Under the pieces are notes generated by a model, which saw nothing but the letters and a program-made list of their open reading frames with translations, made no database searches and was not told the origin of the DNA. Made by a program: the position numbers and the translations under genes. A stretch of DNA of 25,503 nucleotides. Origin: a virus. This document shows, piece after piece, positions 1-6,881 of the stretch; the stretch's first letter is position 1, and each line of letters opens with the position of its first letter. The stretch lies in IMG/VR virus record IMGVR_UViG_3300002835_000986, positions 1 through 25,503 of that record. One strand, given 5' to 3'.

Positions 1-437
1 CGGCGGTGCCAGATGGCGGCCGTGCACAGCGGGTACTTGATCTCCCACAGGCTCGCCGATTCCTTCTTGCCCGGCTTGTCGGTGGTGCAGCACGAGTTCA
101 AGTACACCAGGTCGCACCACTCGGGCACCTCGGCGCGCATCTGCGCCCAGCGCTCGGCAAAGTTATCCGGCAGGATGAAATCATCCTCGAAGATCACAAA
201 CTCCTCGTGCCCCTCGCGCCACGCAATCTGCCAGGCGATGTGCCACGACAAGACCAGGCACGTCGCGCCGCGGGTCACGAAATAGTCCGAGTGCATCGGA
301 ATCTCGGACTTCACCTGCATCGTCTTGCCGAAGATGCCGTAGATGAAATCCAACTCGATGCCAGCCTTCGCGGCCTGCGCGCGGGCGTGCTCGGTGCGCT
401 CCGGGGTCTCGGAGAGCGTGATGCAGTAATACTTCAC
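1..437 (-). CDS. Glycosyltransferase family 25-like protein, C-terminus cut by window edge
   Basis: The gene begins at a GTG whose first bases overlap the stop of the upstream methyltransferase gene (GTGA, 434-437). It runs off the left edge after about 145 residues. The start MKYYCITLSETPERTEHA is the usual N-terminus of GT25/LPS-type glycosyltransferases, which open with a short beta strand followed by a conserved Arg. The central FVIFEDDFILP (about residues 83-93) carries the acidic ED/DD motif expected to bind the metal and sugar nucleotide. The family transfers sugars such as galactose or glucose onto lipooligosaccharide or protein. In this position, co-transcribed behind terL and a methyltransferase, it may modify the virion or the host surface. 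The family call is fairly secure; the substrate is unknown. Confidence 0.8.
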   Translation of the reverse strand, partial: MKYYCITLSETPERTEHARAQAAKAGIELDFIYGIFGKTMQVKSEIPMHSDYFVTRGATCLVLSWHIAWQIAWREGHEEFVIFEDDFILPDNFAERWAQMRAEVPEWCDLVYLNSCCTTDKPGKKESASLWEIKYPLCTAAIWHR

Positions 438-1105
438 GCGATGCCCTCCACGCCGCGGTCCTTGCCAAATGCGAACTTGCCCGAGCGGCGCACGACAGAG
501 CGGTGCAGGAAGTGCGCGTCGCAGAACTCGTCCACCGCGCGCGTCACGCCGGGCCACGCCTGGTAGTCATCGCCGAACAGAATCCCACCCTGCCGCAAGA
601 GCGGCCAATAGTTTGCAAGGTCCGTCTTGCAATCCTCATAGTCGTGCGAGCCGTCGATGTAAATCACATCCGCCACAATATTTTTTTCGGCCACCACCCG
701 CGCCGCAATCGTCGCCGGCAGGGGGAGGGGGGTCACGCGCTCGGTCAGCTCAAGGTGCACCATGTTCGACAGGAACAGCTCGTGCAGCCGAGGGTAGCCC
801 GCGTGCAGCCGCAGCGCCTCGTGCAGCCAGCGATTGTCGCCGTCGTGGCGCGCATAATTCTCGTGCGACCCGAGCCAAGTGTCGATGCACAATAGGCGCG
901 CGTCTAGCCCCAGGCGCTTGCAGATCGCCATCATGTTCGCCGCCGAGCGCCCCTTCCACGAGCCCACCTCGATGATGGTCGTGGGGCGCACCGCCGCCAA
1001 GACCTGCTCAAACATCGGGTCATCCGACCCCCAGCCCTGCAGGTCGTGCTCGACTATCTTCGCGCCCGAGTACGGGTCCACCAAAAAGAAATCCCGCCAG
1101 TTCAT
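434..1105 (-). CDS. Class I SAM-dependent methyltransferase (Methyltransf_24/CmcI-like)
   Basis: This 223-residue protein has the Rossmann methyltransferase motifs. IIEVGSWKGRSA (about residues 44-55) is the glycine-rich SAM-binding motif I. LLCIDTW (about 91-97) gives the acidic residue after beta 2. VIYIDGSHDYE (about 147-157) and GGILFGDDY follow as the usual post-I motifs of sugar O-methyltransferase-like and Methyltransf_24 proteins. The ATG overlaps the terL stop (ATGA), and its own stop overlaps the GTG of the glycosyltransferase, so the three genes are translationally coupled. With a glycosyltransferase next door, methylation of a sugar on the virion or host envelope is the most natural guess. 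A DNA methyltransferase is unlikely because the DPPY/NPPY-type motif is absent. Confidence 0.85.
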   Translation of the reverse strand: MNWRDFFLVDPYSGAKIVEHDLQGWGSDDPMFEQVLAAVRPTTIIEVGSWKGRSAANMMAICKRLGLDARLLCIDTWLGSHENYARHDGDNRWLHEALRLHAGYPRLHELFLSNMVHLELTERVTPLPLPATIAARVVAEKNIVADVIYIDGSHDYEDCKTDLANYWPLLRQGGILFGDDYQAWPGVTRAVDEFCDAHFLHRSVVRRSGKFAFGKDRGVEGIA

Positions 1106-2508
1106 ACCACCCCCCGGATCTGCCGCTTGACCGCCTTCTGCCAGGTCGGCGCGTACACGCCGCCGCCCGTCGCCGCCTCCGACGCAAAGGTCAGCACGAA
1201 GGCATCCGCCACATCAGGCGACGCTAGCCCCCTGCGCTTCATGTCGTCCTTTCCCTCGAGGCGCAGCTTCCCGTTCGACATGAACGAGTAGCGCGGCGAG
1301 GATAGCTCATTCACTAGCCGCTCGTCTCGCGGCAGCTTGCAGTCGCGCGCCTCGAGCCACGCCTTCGCCTTACCCCACAACTCCGCGCGCAGGTTCATGT
1401 ACTGCCCCTTAAAGGCCGGCGACTCGCCGACGTTGATCCCGCGCGCCGGCAGCTTCAGCTCCCGCAGCCGGTCCACCACGCCCGCGCCAAGGCCGATGCT
1501 GTCCACCAGAATCTCGACCGGGCGGTCGCGGTGGTCGGTGCTCTCCCACTCGTGCATCACCGCCCCCGTCAGCGCCATCAGGTCGAGGCCCTTCCAAGTC
1601 TTCACCGGCGCCACGACCACATTCGCCTGGCGCTTGCAGAGCGCCGAGGAGTCCGCGCCGAAGCGCGCCACGTCGAGCCCCCAGAGCACCGGCGCGCTAG
1701 GGTTCTGCACCACGTCCCGGTCCACCGCCGACTGGGCCAACTCCAGCCCGATCAGCGTGTCGTCGTCCGCCACTGGGAACTCGCCAAGCACGCGCACCCG
1801 GTAGGCGTTGCTGCCCTCGCCGTACCGGCTCGACATCTCGGCGACGTACTCGGGCGACACCCGGGGCGAGTCGAGGCAGCTCACGTGCAGGTTCCGCCAC
1901 TCGCCGGCCAGGCGGTGGAAGGTGTCGTAGAAATACCCCTGCGTCCGGGTGGGGTTGCCCAAGAGCAGCGTCGTGGCGTTGTGGCCGGACATCGAGCCGC
2001 CCGCCGACTCGAAGACGGCCTCCGATACGCCCGGGGCTTCGTCCACGACCAGCAGCACATACTCGGCGTGGATGCCCTGCAGGGCGTCCGGCTGCTCCGC
2101 GCGGCTGGTGCGCGCCGAGATGAAGGCCTCCTCCGGGCTCGCCTTCAGCTCGATGCGGTCGGACTTGATCTCGAGCAGCTCAGCCACCGCCGGCGGCAGT
2201 AGCTTGGCCCAGCGGCGGCACTCGCCGAAGAGGGCGTCGAAGAGCTGGCTGGCCGTGGGGGCGGTGACGACCACCTTGACGGGCACGCGGGTGAGCATGA
2301 ACCAGAGCATGGCCCAAGAGGCCACGGTGGACTTGCCCGTGCCGTGGCCGGAGCGGACGCTGATCTTGCGCTCACCGGCCGCCAGAAGCTCTAGGAGGCT
2401 GCGTTGCCACGGGTCGGGGGTGACGCCTAGGACCTCCTCCACGAAGGCCACAGGGGCGGCGTGGTAGCGCTTGACGAAGGCAAAGTACGGGTTTTCAGAA
2501 TTTTTCAT
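1102..2508 (-). CDS. terL: Terminase large subunit (packaging ATPase-nuclease)
   Basis: This 468-residue protein is the motor that pumps DNA into the prohead and cuts the concatemer. The ATPase half shows Walker A GHGTGKST (residues 54-61) and Walker B VLLVVDEAPG (151-160), followed by the coupling region LLLGNPT. The RNase H-like nuclease half shows GLDVARFGADSS (277-288, Asp279), VDSIGLGAG (Asp336) and a late Asp in SPDVADAF (about 432), which together give the acidic metal site. The length is typical. An in-frame TAA lies 18 nt upstream of the ATG, so the start is firm, yet no Shine-Dalgarno sequence is visible in the C-rich leader. The gene follows terS but is separated from it by the 349-bp repeat-bearing gap. 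Confidence 0.95.
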   Translation of the reverse strand: MKNSENPYFAFVKRYHAAPVAFVEEVLGVTPDPWQRSLLELLAAGERKISVRSGHGTGKSTVASWAMLWFMLTRVPVKVVVTAPTASQLFDALFGECRRWAKLLPPAVAELLEIKSDRIELKASPEEAFISARTSRAEQPDALQGIHAEYVLLVVDEAPGVSEAVFESAGGSMSGHNATTLLLGNPTRTQGYFYDTFHRLAGEWRNLHVSCLDSPRVSPEYVAEMSSRYGEGSNAYRVRVLGEFPVADDDTLIGLELAQSAVDRDVVQNPSAPVLWGLDVARFGADSSALCKRQANVVVAPVKTWKGLDLMALTGAVMHEWESTDHRDRPVEILVDSIGLGAGVVDRLRELKLPARGINVGESPAFKGQYMNLRAELWGKAKAWLEARDCKLPRDERLVNELSSPRYSFMSNGKLRLEGKDDMKRRGLASPDVADAFVLTFASEAATGGGVYAPTWQKAVKRQIRGVV

Positions 2509-2535
2509 GGGGTCCGTGTGGGGTTACGCAAGCGC

Positions 2536-2573
2536 CGACCCCCCGCCGGGGGCGCCCTGCCGGGGGGGGGTCG
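2536..2573. other. GC-rich hairpin in the terL leader
   Basis: CGACCCCCC (2536-2544) is an exact inverted repeat of GGGGGGTCG (2565-2573), with a 20-base G+C-rich centre that can pair in other registers. It lies 28 bases upstream of the terL start on the transcribed strand. No T-tract follows on either strand, so it is not a classical terminator. It could affect terL translation or block transcription. The inverted repeat is certain; the role is unknown. Confidence 0.5.
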
Positions 2574-2587
2574 CGGGCAAGGGGGAG

Positions 2588-2641
2588 TTATCCACAGGTT
2601 ATCAACAGGTTATCCACAGGATATCCACAGAGTTACCCACA
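2588..2641 (+). repeat. DnaA-box-like cluster A (five 9-mers, 11-12 bp period)
   Basis: Five 9-mers lie head to tail: TTATCCACA at 2588-2596, TTATCAACA at 2599-2607, TTATCCACA at 2610-2618, ATATCCACA at 2621-2629 and TTACCCACA at 2633-2641. Two match the classical high-affinity DnaA box TTATNCACA exactly, and three differ from TTATCCACA at one base. The spacing is 11, 11, 11 and 12 bp, about one helical turn, so all boxes face one side of the helix. The match to the DnaA consensus is direct; binding by host DnaA is inferred. Confidence 0.7.
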
Positions 2642-2810
2642 GAAAGGGGGGAATGACCGCAGGGTGGTCACAATCGCCCCGATTTAACATAATGGGTGTT
2701 ATACGCACTACGCGCCGCAACCCCTTGCGAATCAAGCACTTGCGCCGTGCGCGCACTTGCACATCGGCGCGCAGGTGCGCTCGACCGCGCGCAGATCGTC
2801 AGGCCGTGAG

Positions 2811-2842
2811 TTATCCACAGGTTATCCACAGAGTTATCCACA
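2811..2842 (+). repeat. DnaA-box-like cluster B (three perfect TTATCCACA)
   Basis: TTATCCACA occurs at 2811-2819, 2822-2830 and 2834-2842, in the same orientation and nearly the same spacing (11 and 12 bp) as cluster A about 170 bp away. The array ends 16 bases before the terS stop codon. Both clusters share the extended unit GTTATCCACAG, which suggests they arose from one array or bind one protein together. Confidence 0.7.
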
Positions 2843-2857
2843 GGCCGGTTCAATGAG

Positions 2858-3352
2858 TCACGCGCGCGGGACCGTCGGCTTCGGTGTGTCATTCGTCAGC
2901 TTTTCAGGCTCTTGCACGCTCACGGTCCGCATCAGGTCGCGCACCGCAGCAAGGTGCAACGCCGTCGTGTCGGTGATGCGGACATCGCTCTGGATCTTGT
3001 TTCCCCACCGCTTCGGGTCCATCCGTTCGGCCAGCCATTGCCTCGCACCCATCGCAACCTTCGCGGCGTTCGGGTCGATCTGTTCCTGCTCCACCTGGTC
3101 AGCCAGCGCCTCGATGCGTTCAGCGTTCGCCAGGGCACGCGCAGTCCGCACTAGCTCGAACTTCTCATGCCTCGCAGGATCGGACTGAATCGTCTCCCAT
3201 AGCAACTGGTATGGGATCTCGCTGCCCTTCACGAACGAAGACAGGCTGTTGCCCTCGGCAAGATGAATCCAGAGCTGGTCCCAGAAGGCCGGCGATTCCA
3301 TGACCGTAAGCGCCTTCTCCCGCCTCGCCCGCTTGATTGGTGTCCCTGCCAT
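2858..3352 (-). CDS. terS: Terminase small subunit
   Basis: This 164-residue protein is rich in helices. It has an N-terminal helix-turn-helix-like segment (about residues 24-55, including LAEGNSLSSFVKGSEIPYQ). A long charged helix follows (about 66-95), then the stretch AKVAMGARQWLAERMDPKRWGNK (about 97-119). That last stretch resembles the conserved C-terminal part of many small terminase subunits of the terminase_5/HTH type. TerS recognises the phage DNA and loads TerL. Position supports the call: terL is the next gene on the same strand. The ATG overlaps the preceding zinc-ribbon gene's stop by one base (TGATG). The call rests on motif style and context rather than a unique signature. Confidence 0.8.
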   Translation of the reverse strand: MAGTPIKRARREKALTVMESPAFWDQLWIHLAEGNSLSSFVKGSEIPYQLLWETIQSDPARHEKFELVRTARALANAERIEALADQVEQEQIDPNAAKVAMGARQWLAERMDPKRWGNKIQSDVRITDTTALHLAAVRDLMRTVSVQEPEKLTNDTPKPTVPRA

Positions 3353-3645
3353 CAGTCCCTCGTATGCACGAACGTGCTCACATCCTCAAGGTCCATGTCG
3401 TACCCATCGACCGCCACCACATCGAAGTTGCTGTACCGTCGCCGCGTCTGCTCTGGCCTCATCTGCCGCGTCGCTCGAGGAGCCGGACGGTTGCGTATCT
3501 CTTCAGCGTAGACCCTGCGCCAGAGCTTCTCTGAGGTCGTGAACCTATGGCCGCAGGTCAGGCACTCCCGCCGACGCCGCGCCTCGGTCGGGAACTGGTA
3601 GACCTTCACGACCTCGCTCGGCTTGGAGCACTTCGGGCATTTCAT
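3352..3645 (-). CDS. NrdR-like zinc-ribbon protein without the ATP-cone domain
   Basis: This 97-residue protein starts MKCPKCSKPSEVVKVYQF and continues RRRRECLTCGHRFTTSEKL. The Cys pairs at 3/6 and 28/31 form a zinc ribbon, and the RRRREC..CG.RFTT segment is almost word for word the N-terminal DNA-binding zinc ribbon of the ribonucleotide reductase repressor NrdR. Cellular NrdR is about 150 residues and has an ATP-cone after the ribbon. Here the rest (residues 40-97) is short, basic then acidic, and shows no ATP-cone, so nucleotide sensing is probably lost. It may act as a small DNA-binding regulator or nuclease partner. The start overlaps the upstream nuclease stop (ATGA). Confidence 0.7.
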   Translation of the reverse strand: MKCPKCSKPSEVVKVYQFPTEARRRRECLTCGHRFTTSEKLWRRVYAEEIRNRPAPRATRQMRPEQTRRRYSNFDVVAVDGYDMDLEDVSTFVHTRD

Positions 3646-3965
3646 CGTTCGGGCAGCTGCGGCTTGACAAGCTTCAGCCAGTCATCAAGACGCTGGATGA
3701 CCAAGAACTCGCGCTTATCGCCCCGGCACACAACCGCCGGGATCTCGTAGGGCGCACACGCAGCGGTAGCCTGGTCGACCCACTCGTAGACCGCGATGGA
3801 CTTCCTGCGCTTGACCTCGAGCACCCACCGAGCGAGCCGGATATCAGCGCCGCCGTCTCTGGCCTGCCCCAGTATTCGATTGGTCTGCCACCCGGTCGAT
3901 TCGGTAATGATCTTGCACACCTCTCGCTCGGTCTCGGCGCCCCGTTGTCGTTGTCGCAGTCCCAT
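3642..3965 (-). CDS. Small PD-(D/E)XK nuclease, resolvase-like
   Basis: This 107-residue protein fits the small phage PD-(D/E)XK endonuclease/Holliday-junction-resolvase fold. The N-terminal helix RGAETEREVCKIIT is followed by the catalytic strands ARDGGADIRL (Asp41) and WVLEVKRRKS (Glu50, Lys52). A Trp-Gln segment (EWVDQATAAC) is typical of the helix behind the active site. The likely role is cutting branched DNA before packaging or during recombination. It lies one base after the preceding small gene and overlaps the zinc-ribbon gene by ATGA. The fold call is good; structure-specific cleavage is inferred. Confidence 0.75.
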   Translation of the reverse strand: MGLRQRQRGAETEREVCKIITESTGWQTNRILGQARDGGADIRLARWVLEVKRRKSIAVYEWVDQATAACAPYEIPAVVCRGDKREFLVIQRLDDWLKLVKPQLPER

Positions 3966-3966
3966 T

Positions 3967-4227
3967 TCAACCGTCCGCGGTCATGTAATGCGCTGGATGA
4001 TACTCCGACCTTTTCCTTGCACGCCAATAATCTGGCCGCCTCGCCTCATCGACCGCATCCATCACGATGGCCGTGACCGCGTTCTGCTCGATGACTGCTC
4101 GAGCGGCGATCGCCAGCTCGTCGAGGGTGTGCCCAGACTTCCTCGCCGCGAGCCGATGGTGCCGGTGAGGCAAACCGCCCGTATTCTCGGTCAAGCAGAT
4201 CGGGCAGAGCTTAACGGCCCTTTTCAT
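3967..4227 (-). CDS. Unknown small protein with Cys/His cluster
   Basis: I do not recognise this 86-residue protein. Near the N-terminus it has CPICLTENTGGLPHRHHRLA (Cys8, Cys11, His21, His23, His24), which looks like a metal site of HNH or zinc-ribbon type, but no complete HNH motif follows. The remainder is helical and ends in an Arg/Tyr-rich segment. The start is preceded by AAGGTGG and lies inside the end of the upstream gene (17-base overlap). Its place in the replication/packaging operon suggests a DNA-related accessory role, which is inference only. Confidence 0.55.
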   Translation of the reverse strand: MKRAVKLCPICLTENTGGLPHRHHRLAARKSGHTLDELAIAARAVIEQNAVTAIVMDAVDEARRPDYWRARKRSEYHPAHYMTADG

Positions 4228-4501
4228 TTGCCACCTTCCAGAGCAGGTTGATGCTAGGCGGCTTCTCGCCTCTCGCGTTCTCGGCGAGCTCTGCCGCCTC
4301 GGCGAAGGTTGAGGTCATCCCGAGCCACCTTGGAATCACCCGCCCGTCAACTCCCATCCGCCAGACGACATACTCAACCTTGTCGCCCACCCGCTGCCCC
4401 CGGATACAGAACCGGCCATCTGTTGACACCTTGTCCCAGAAGTCGTCGTCGATCCACTCGAGCGGCCCCTTGTGGTCTAGGTCAATCTGCTGCTGGCTCA
4501 T
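4211..4501 (-). CDS. Unknown phage protein, 96 residues
   Basis: I do not recognise the family. The ATG at 4501 is chosen because it overlaps the upstream stop (ATGA) and has AGGTGG just upstream; a GTG nine bases earlier is possible. The protein starts MSQQQIDLDHKGPLEWID and contains a predicted beta-rich centre (FCIRGQRVGDKVEYVVWRMG) followed by a helix (FAEAAELAENARG). It is soluble, with no membrane segment. The beta-then-helix pattern is common in small phage proteins that bind partners. It is co-transcribed with its neighbours. Confidence 0.6.
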   Translation of the reverse strand: MSQQQIDLDHKGPLEWIDDDFWDKVSTDGRFCIRGQRVGDKVEYVVWRMGVDGRVIPRWLGMTSTFAEAAELAENARGEKPPSINLLWKVANEKGR

Positions 4502-4701
4502 ACCGGCCACCTCGGGTCGGTGCCGACCTCGCCCTTGGCGTCCTGGTAATGGACGACCTTGGCGTTGAACATCGACTGCATGGCCTTGGCAATCTGGAAC
4601 CCTTCCTGCCCCAGACCCTCAACCATCCGCCTTGCTAGTGGCGTGTTTGCACTATGTTGCTCTAATGCAACACTACGCAACGGACTTGTCTTGTACCTCA
4701 T
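4498..4701 (-). CDS. Unknown small protein, first gene after the heptamer array
   Basis: This 67-residue protein begins MRYKTSPLRSVALEQHSA. The start at 4701 is set by a strong ribosome site, GGAGGAAGC, immediately before the ATG. The open frame continues upstream to 4836, but that extension would translate the TGTCCGA repeat block and is judged non-coding. The central helix (TPLARRMVEGLGQEGFQIAK, then MQSMFNAK) is the only structural feature; no known domain is seen. As the first gene after the repeat array, its transcription or translation may be directly affected by whatever binds there. Confidence 0.6.
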   Translation of the reverse strand: MRYKTSPLRSVALEQHSANTPLARRMVEGLGQEGFQIAKAMQSMFNAKVVHYQDAKGEVGTDPRWPV

Positions 4702-4723
4702 GCTTCCTCCGTGTCTGAACCAA

Positions 4724-4832
4724 TGTCCGAAGTCATGTCCGAATGTCCGAGTCCTAAGGACTCTCGGACATTTTCGGACATCTTGACCGTCCGAAACTGT
4801 CCGAATTTGACGCTTTCGGACATTTTCGGACA
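4724..4832. repeat. TGTCCGA/TCGGACA heptamer array (nine copies)
   Basis: Copies reading TGTCCGA start at 4724, 4736, 4744 and 4798, with a one-mismatch CGTCCGA at 4788. Copies reading TCGGACA start at 4764, 4774, 4816 and 4826. A 19-bp unit, TCGGACATTTTCGGACATC, occurs exactly twice (4764-4782 and 4816-4834), and several neighbours are 10 bp apart, one helical turn. GAGTCC-TAA-GGACTC (4749-4763) forms a perfect palindrome in the middle. The array fills the 131-bp gap between the primase-helicase stop and the next gene's ribosome site. Iterons of a replication origin, or operators for a phage regulator, are the two main readings. Confidence 0.75.
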
Positions 4833-6881
4833 TCACTCATTTGAAAGCCTCGAGCCGCCCACCGTGGCCGTCAGGAAGGGCGACATGAGGAGCTTTTCGA
4901 CCGCATCGTGGACAGACTGCCGGCTGATGCCGCACTCCCTCCCGATCTGGCGCAGCTCCTCGACGGTCCAAACGAGGGCCGTCTCGCTCCGCTTCTGGCG
5001 CTCCCTGAGGGCGAGCAGGACGGTCCGCTGCGCCTTACCTTGTGGCGCCTGCGCGCTGATCGGGCGCTCCCCCTGCGCCACGCTCTGGCGCATGATGAGG
5101 CTGGTCAGCCGCTCGCCGTACCGGTCGGCCGCGCCCAAGTCGATGACCTCGGCCTCGTAGGCGAGGTTCGGCAGCTCGCCGGTGTCCTTGAACCGCTGCC
5201 TCGTGACCTCGACGTGGGTGTTCGGCTGGGCGGCGCGCTTGACGATGAACTCGCTGTCCGGGTTCGCCATGAGGGCGCTGGCGCCTCGCGGGCGGTCGGC
5301 GTCGCCGTGCCCGGAGTGCGCGACGATCAGCACGCTCGCGTCGTACCGCTCGCGGATGAAGCGCGACACGGCCGACAGGTACGCCGCCACCTCTTGGTTG
5401 CTGTTCTCATCCATGCCGGCGCTGAACTTGGAGAGCGTGTCGATGACGACGAGCGTGGGCCGGATGCCGGCCTTGTCCATCGCCTCGACCAGCATCGCCA
5501 TCTCCTCCTCTCGGTTAAGGTTGAGGGGGCGCTCGAGGGCGAGCACGGGCAGCGTGCGCAGGTCTTGGCCGCCGCCGAAGGTCTGCATCCACGCCTTGAC
5601 GCGCCTGCCGAGTCCGCCGCCCTCGCCGGAGAGCAGCGCCACCGGGTTGCCGGCGGTGGCGATCCGCATGGCCCAATCCAAGGCTATGAAGCTCTTGAAG
5701 CTCGCGCGCGGCCCCGCCAGGACGGCCACGACCTTGGCCTCGATGACATGGTGCAGGAGCCATTCCGGCTCGCGGTTCTCCTCGACGATATCGGCGACAT
5801 GGCGCAGCACGACCGAGAACCCTGTGGCGCTAGTAACGCCCGGCGATACTACCGCAGCATCCGGCTCACGCACTCGCTCCATGCCGCGCGCCTCGGGCAC
5901 GTCGCCGTAGTCTGGCCCCGGCTCATCGCGCTGCGGCGGGCCGATACGCACGGCCTCCGAGACTGGCGCCCAGCCGCCGGCGCGGGCGGCGTTGAAGAGG
6001 GAGCCGAGCGTGACGCCACCGCCGCGGTCAAGGTGGAAGCTCTGCCACCGGTACTCGATATCGGCGCGCCCGGCGTACGAGGCCGGCAGCACGCCGGTGA
6101 TTCCGCCGCAGCTCCACGCATCCCAGAGCTCGAGGCCGTCGTCTGCGCCGCCTGATGCGTGGTGCAGCGCCATGCCGACCATCAACCAAGCGTCGTAACC
6201 CTCCGGGTCGATGTGCGCGATCGCCTCGGTGACGCGCGGCAGGTCGCGCTGGAAGTCCTGACTCGTACCAGGCCGAGGCGGCATCCTGGCCGCGACCTCG
6301 GCGGGCAGCTCAAGGTCCATCCGGCGCTCGTCGATGAGCCCCGCCGGGAGCGGCTGCGCTTCTTCCATCGGCCCGCTCTGGCCGTAGTGGAGCGGCCACC
6401 AGATGACATAGCCGCCCTCGGCGCGGATGTCGAGCCCCGCGCGCTTCACCTTGCCCAAGACGACGGACGCGCCGCCCCTGATCTTGACACCAGCCGGCGC
6501 CTTGAAGAGGTAATGCCGCCCGCCGCTACCGCCGCCGGTCTGATGCACCCGCGTCTTGGTGAGGTCAGATTGGTGCTCGCTGATCCAGTCCTGCGCCGCG
6601 CTCGAGGCGCTGCGGTGGTCGTAGTCGATGACCACGAGCCCGGTGATGGAGCCGGTCGGCACCCCGACTAGCGCCTCTGGGCTCGCGGCCCACCAGCGCC
6701 GGATCTGCTGCTCATCTTGGGTGGCGTCCTTGAACCCGTTGCGGGTGAGCGGGCTTTTGGCCTTTAGGACGCGCCCGTCCTGGTCGGTCTGGTCTGCCCT
6801 GCGGCACGGAAAGACCGGCGCGCGCTTGGCGAGCTCAAGGACGCGCTCGACGGGCACGACGGCGGTGAGGTCTGGTTTCAT
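4833..6881 (-). CDS. Bifunctional primase-polymerase / RepA-like helicase
   Basis: This 682-residue replication protein has at least three parts. The N-terminal prim-pol domain (about 10-190) shows KSPLTRNGFKDAT, the catalytic VVIDYDH (83-89), GRHYLF (121-126) and LDIRAEGGYVIWWP (150-163). A PriCT-like linker follows (about 215-300, with DAWLMVGMALHHAS). The AAA/RecA helicase domain (about 370-600) has Walker A GPRASFKS (390-397), where Phe replaces the usual Gly before Lys, Walker B LVVIDT (477-482) and VLIVAHSGH (517-525). A C-terminal winged-helix-like segment (about 620-675, CGISRQSVHDAVEKLL) could bind DNA. It would prime and unwind DNA while the host supplies the replicase. The start overlaps the repressor stop (ATGA). 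Confidence 0.9.
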   Translation of the reverse strand: MKPDLTAVVPVERVLELAKRAPVFPCRRADQTDQDGRVLKAKSPLTRNGFKDATQDEQQIRRWWAASPEALVGVPTGSITGLVVIDYDHRSASSAAQDWISEHQSDLTKTRVHQTGGGSGGRHYLFKAPAGVKIRGGASVVLGKVKRAGLDIRAEGGYVIWWPLHYGQSGPMEEAQPLPAGLIDERRMDLELPAEVAARMPPRPGTSQDFQRDLPRVTEAIAHIDPEGYDAWLMVGMALHHASGGADDGLELWDAWSCGGITGVLPASYAGRADIEYRWQSFHLDRGGGVTLGSLFNAARAGGWAPVSEAVRIGPPQRDEPGPDYGDVPEARGMERVREPDAAVVSPGVTSATGFSVVLRHVADIVEENREPEWLLHHVIEAKVVAVLAGPRASFKSFIALDWAMRIATAGNPVALLSGEGGGLGRRVKAWMQTFGGGQDLRTLPVLALERPLNLNREEEMAMLVEAMDKAGIRPTLVVIDTLSKFSAGMDENSNQEVAAYLSAVSRFIRERYDASVLIVAHSGHGDADRPRGASALMANPDSEFIVKRAAQPNTHVEVTRQRFKDTGELPNLAYEAEVIDLGAADRYGERLTSLIMRQSVAQGERPISAQAPQGKAQRTVLLALRERQKRSETALVWTVEELRQIGRECGISRQSVHDAVEKLLMSPFLTATVGGSRLSNE

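Larger units (their letters stand above)
2509..2857. other. Intergenic gap between terS and terL; candidate replication origin
   Basis: These 349 bases contain no convincing gene; every ORF crossing them is short and runs through repeats. In plus order they hold a G/C hairpin (2536-2573), a cluster of five DnaA-box-like 9-mers (2588-2641), an A+T-rich island in otherwise G+C-rich DNA (about 2681-2704) and a second cluster of three perfect boxes (2811-2842). Boxes flanking an A+T-rich unwinding-type segment is the standard layout of a DnaA-dependent origin. Origin function is inferred. A packaging site or a control region for terL is the alternative. Confidence 0.55.

Noticed and set aside
2588-2842. 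CRISPR array
   Set aside because: Repeat units are 9-11 bp with 2-3 bp gaps. There are no spacers of about 30 bp and no cas genes; the sequence is the DnaA box.
4702-4836. N-terminal extension of the 67-residue gene through the heptamer array
   Set aside because: A strong GGAGGA ribosome site marks the ATG at 4701, and the extension only translates the repeats.
4908-6155. 415-residue plus-strand open frame
   Set aside because: It is antisense to the primase-helicase, which has clear catalytic motifs. The antisense product is low-complexity Arg/Ala/Asp-rich.
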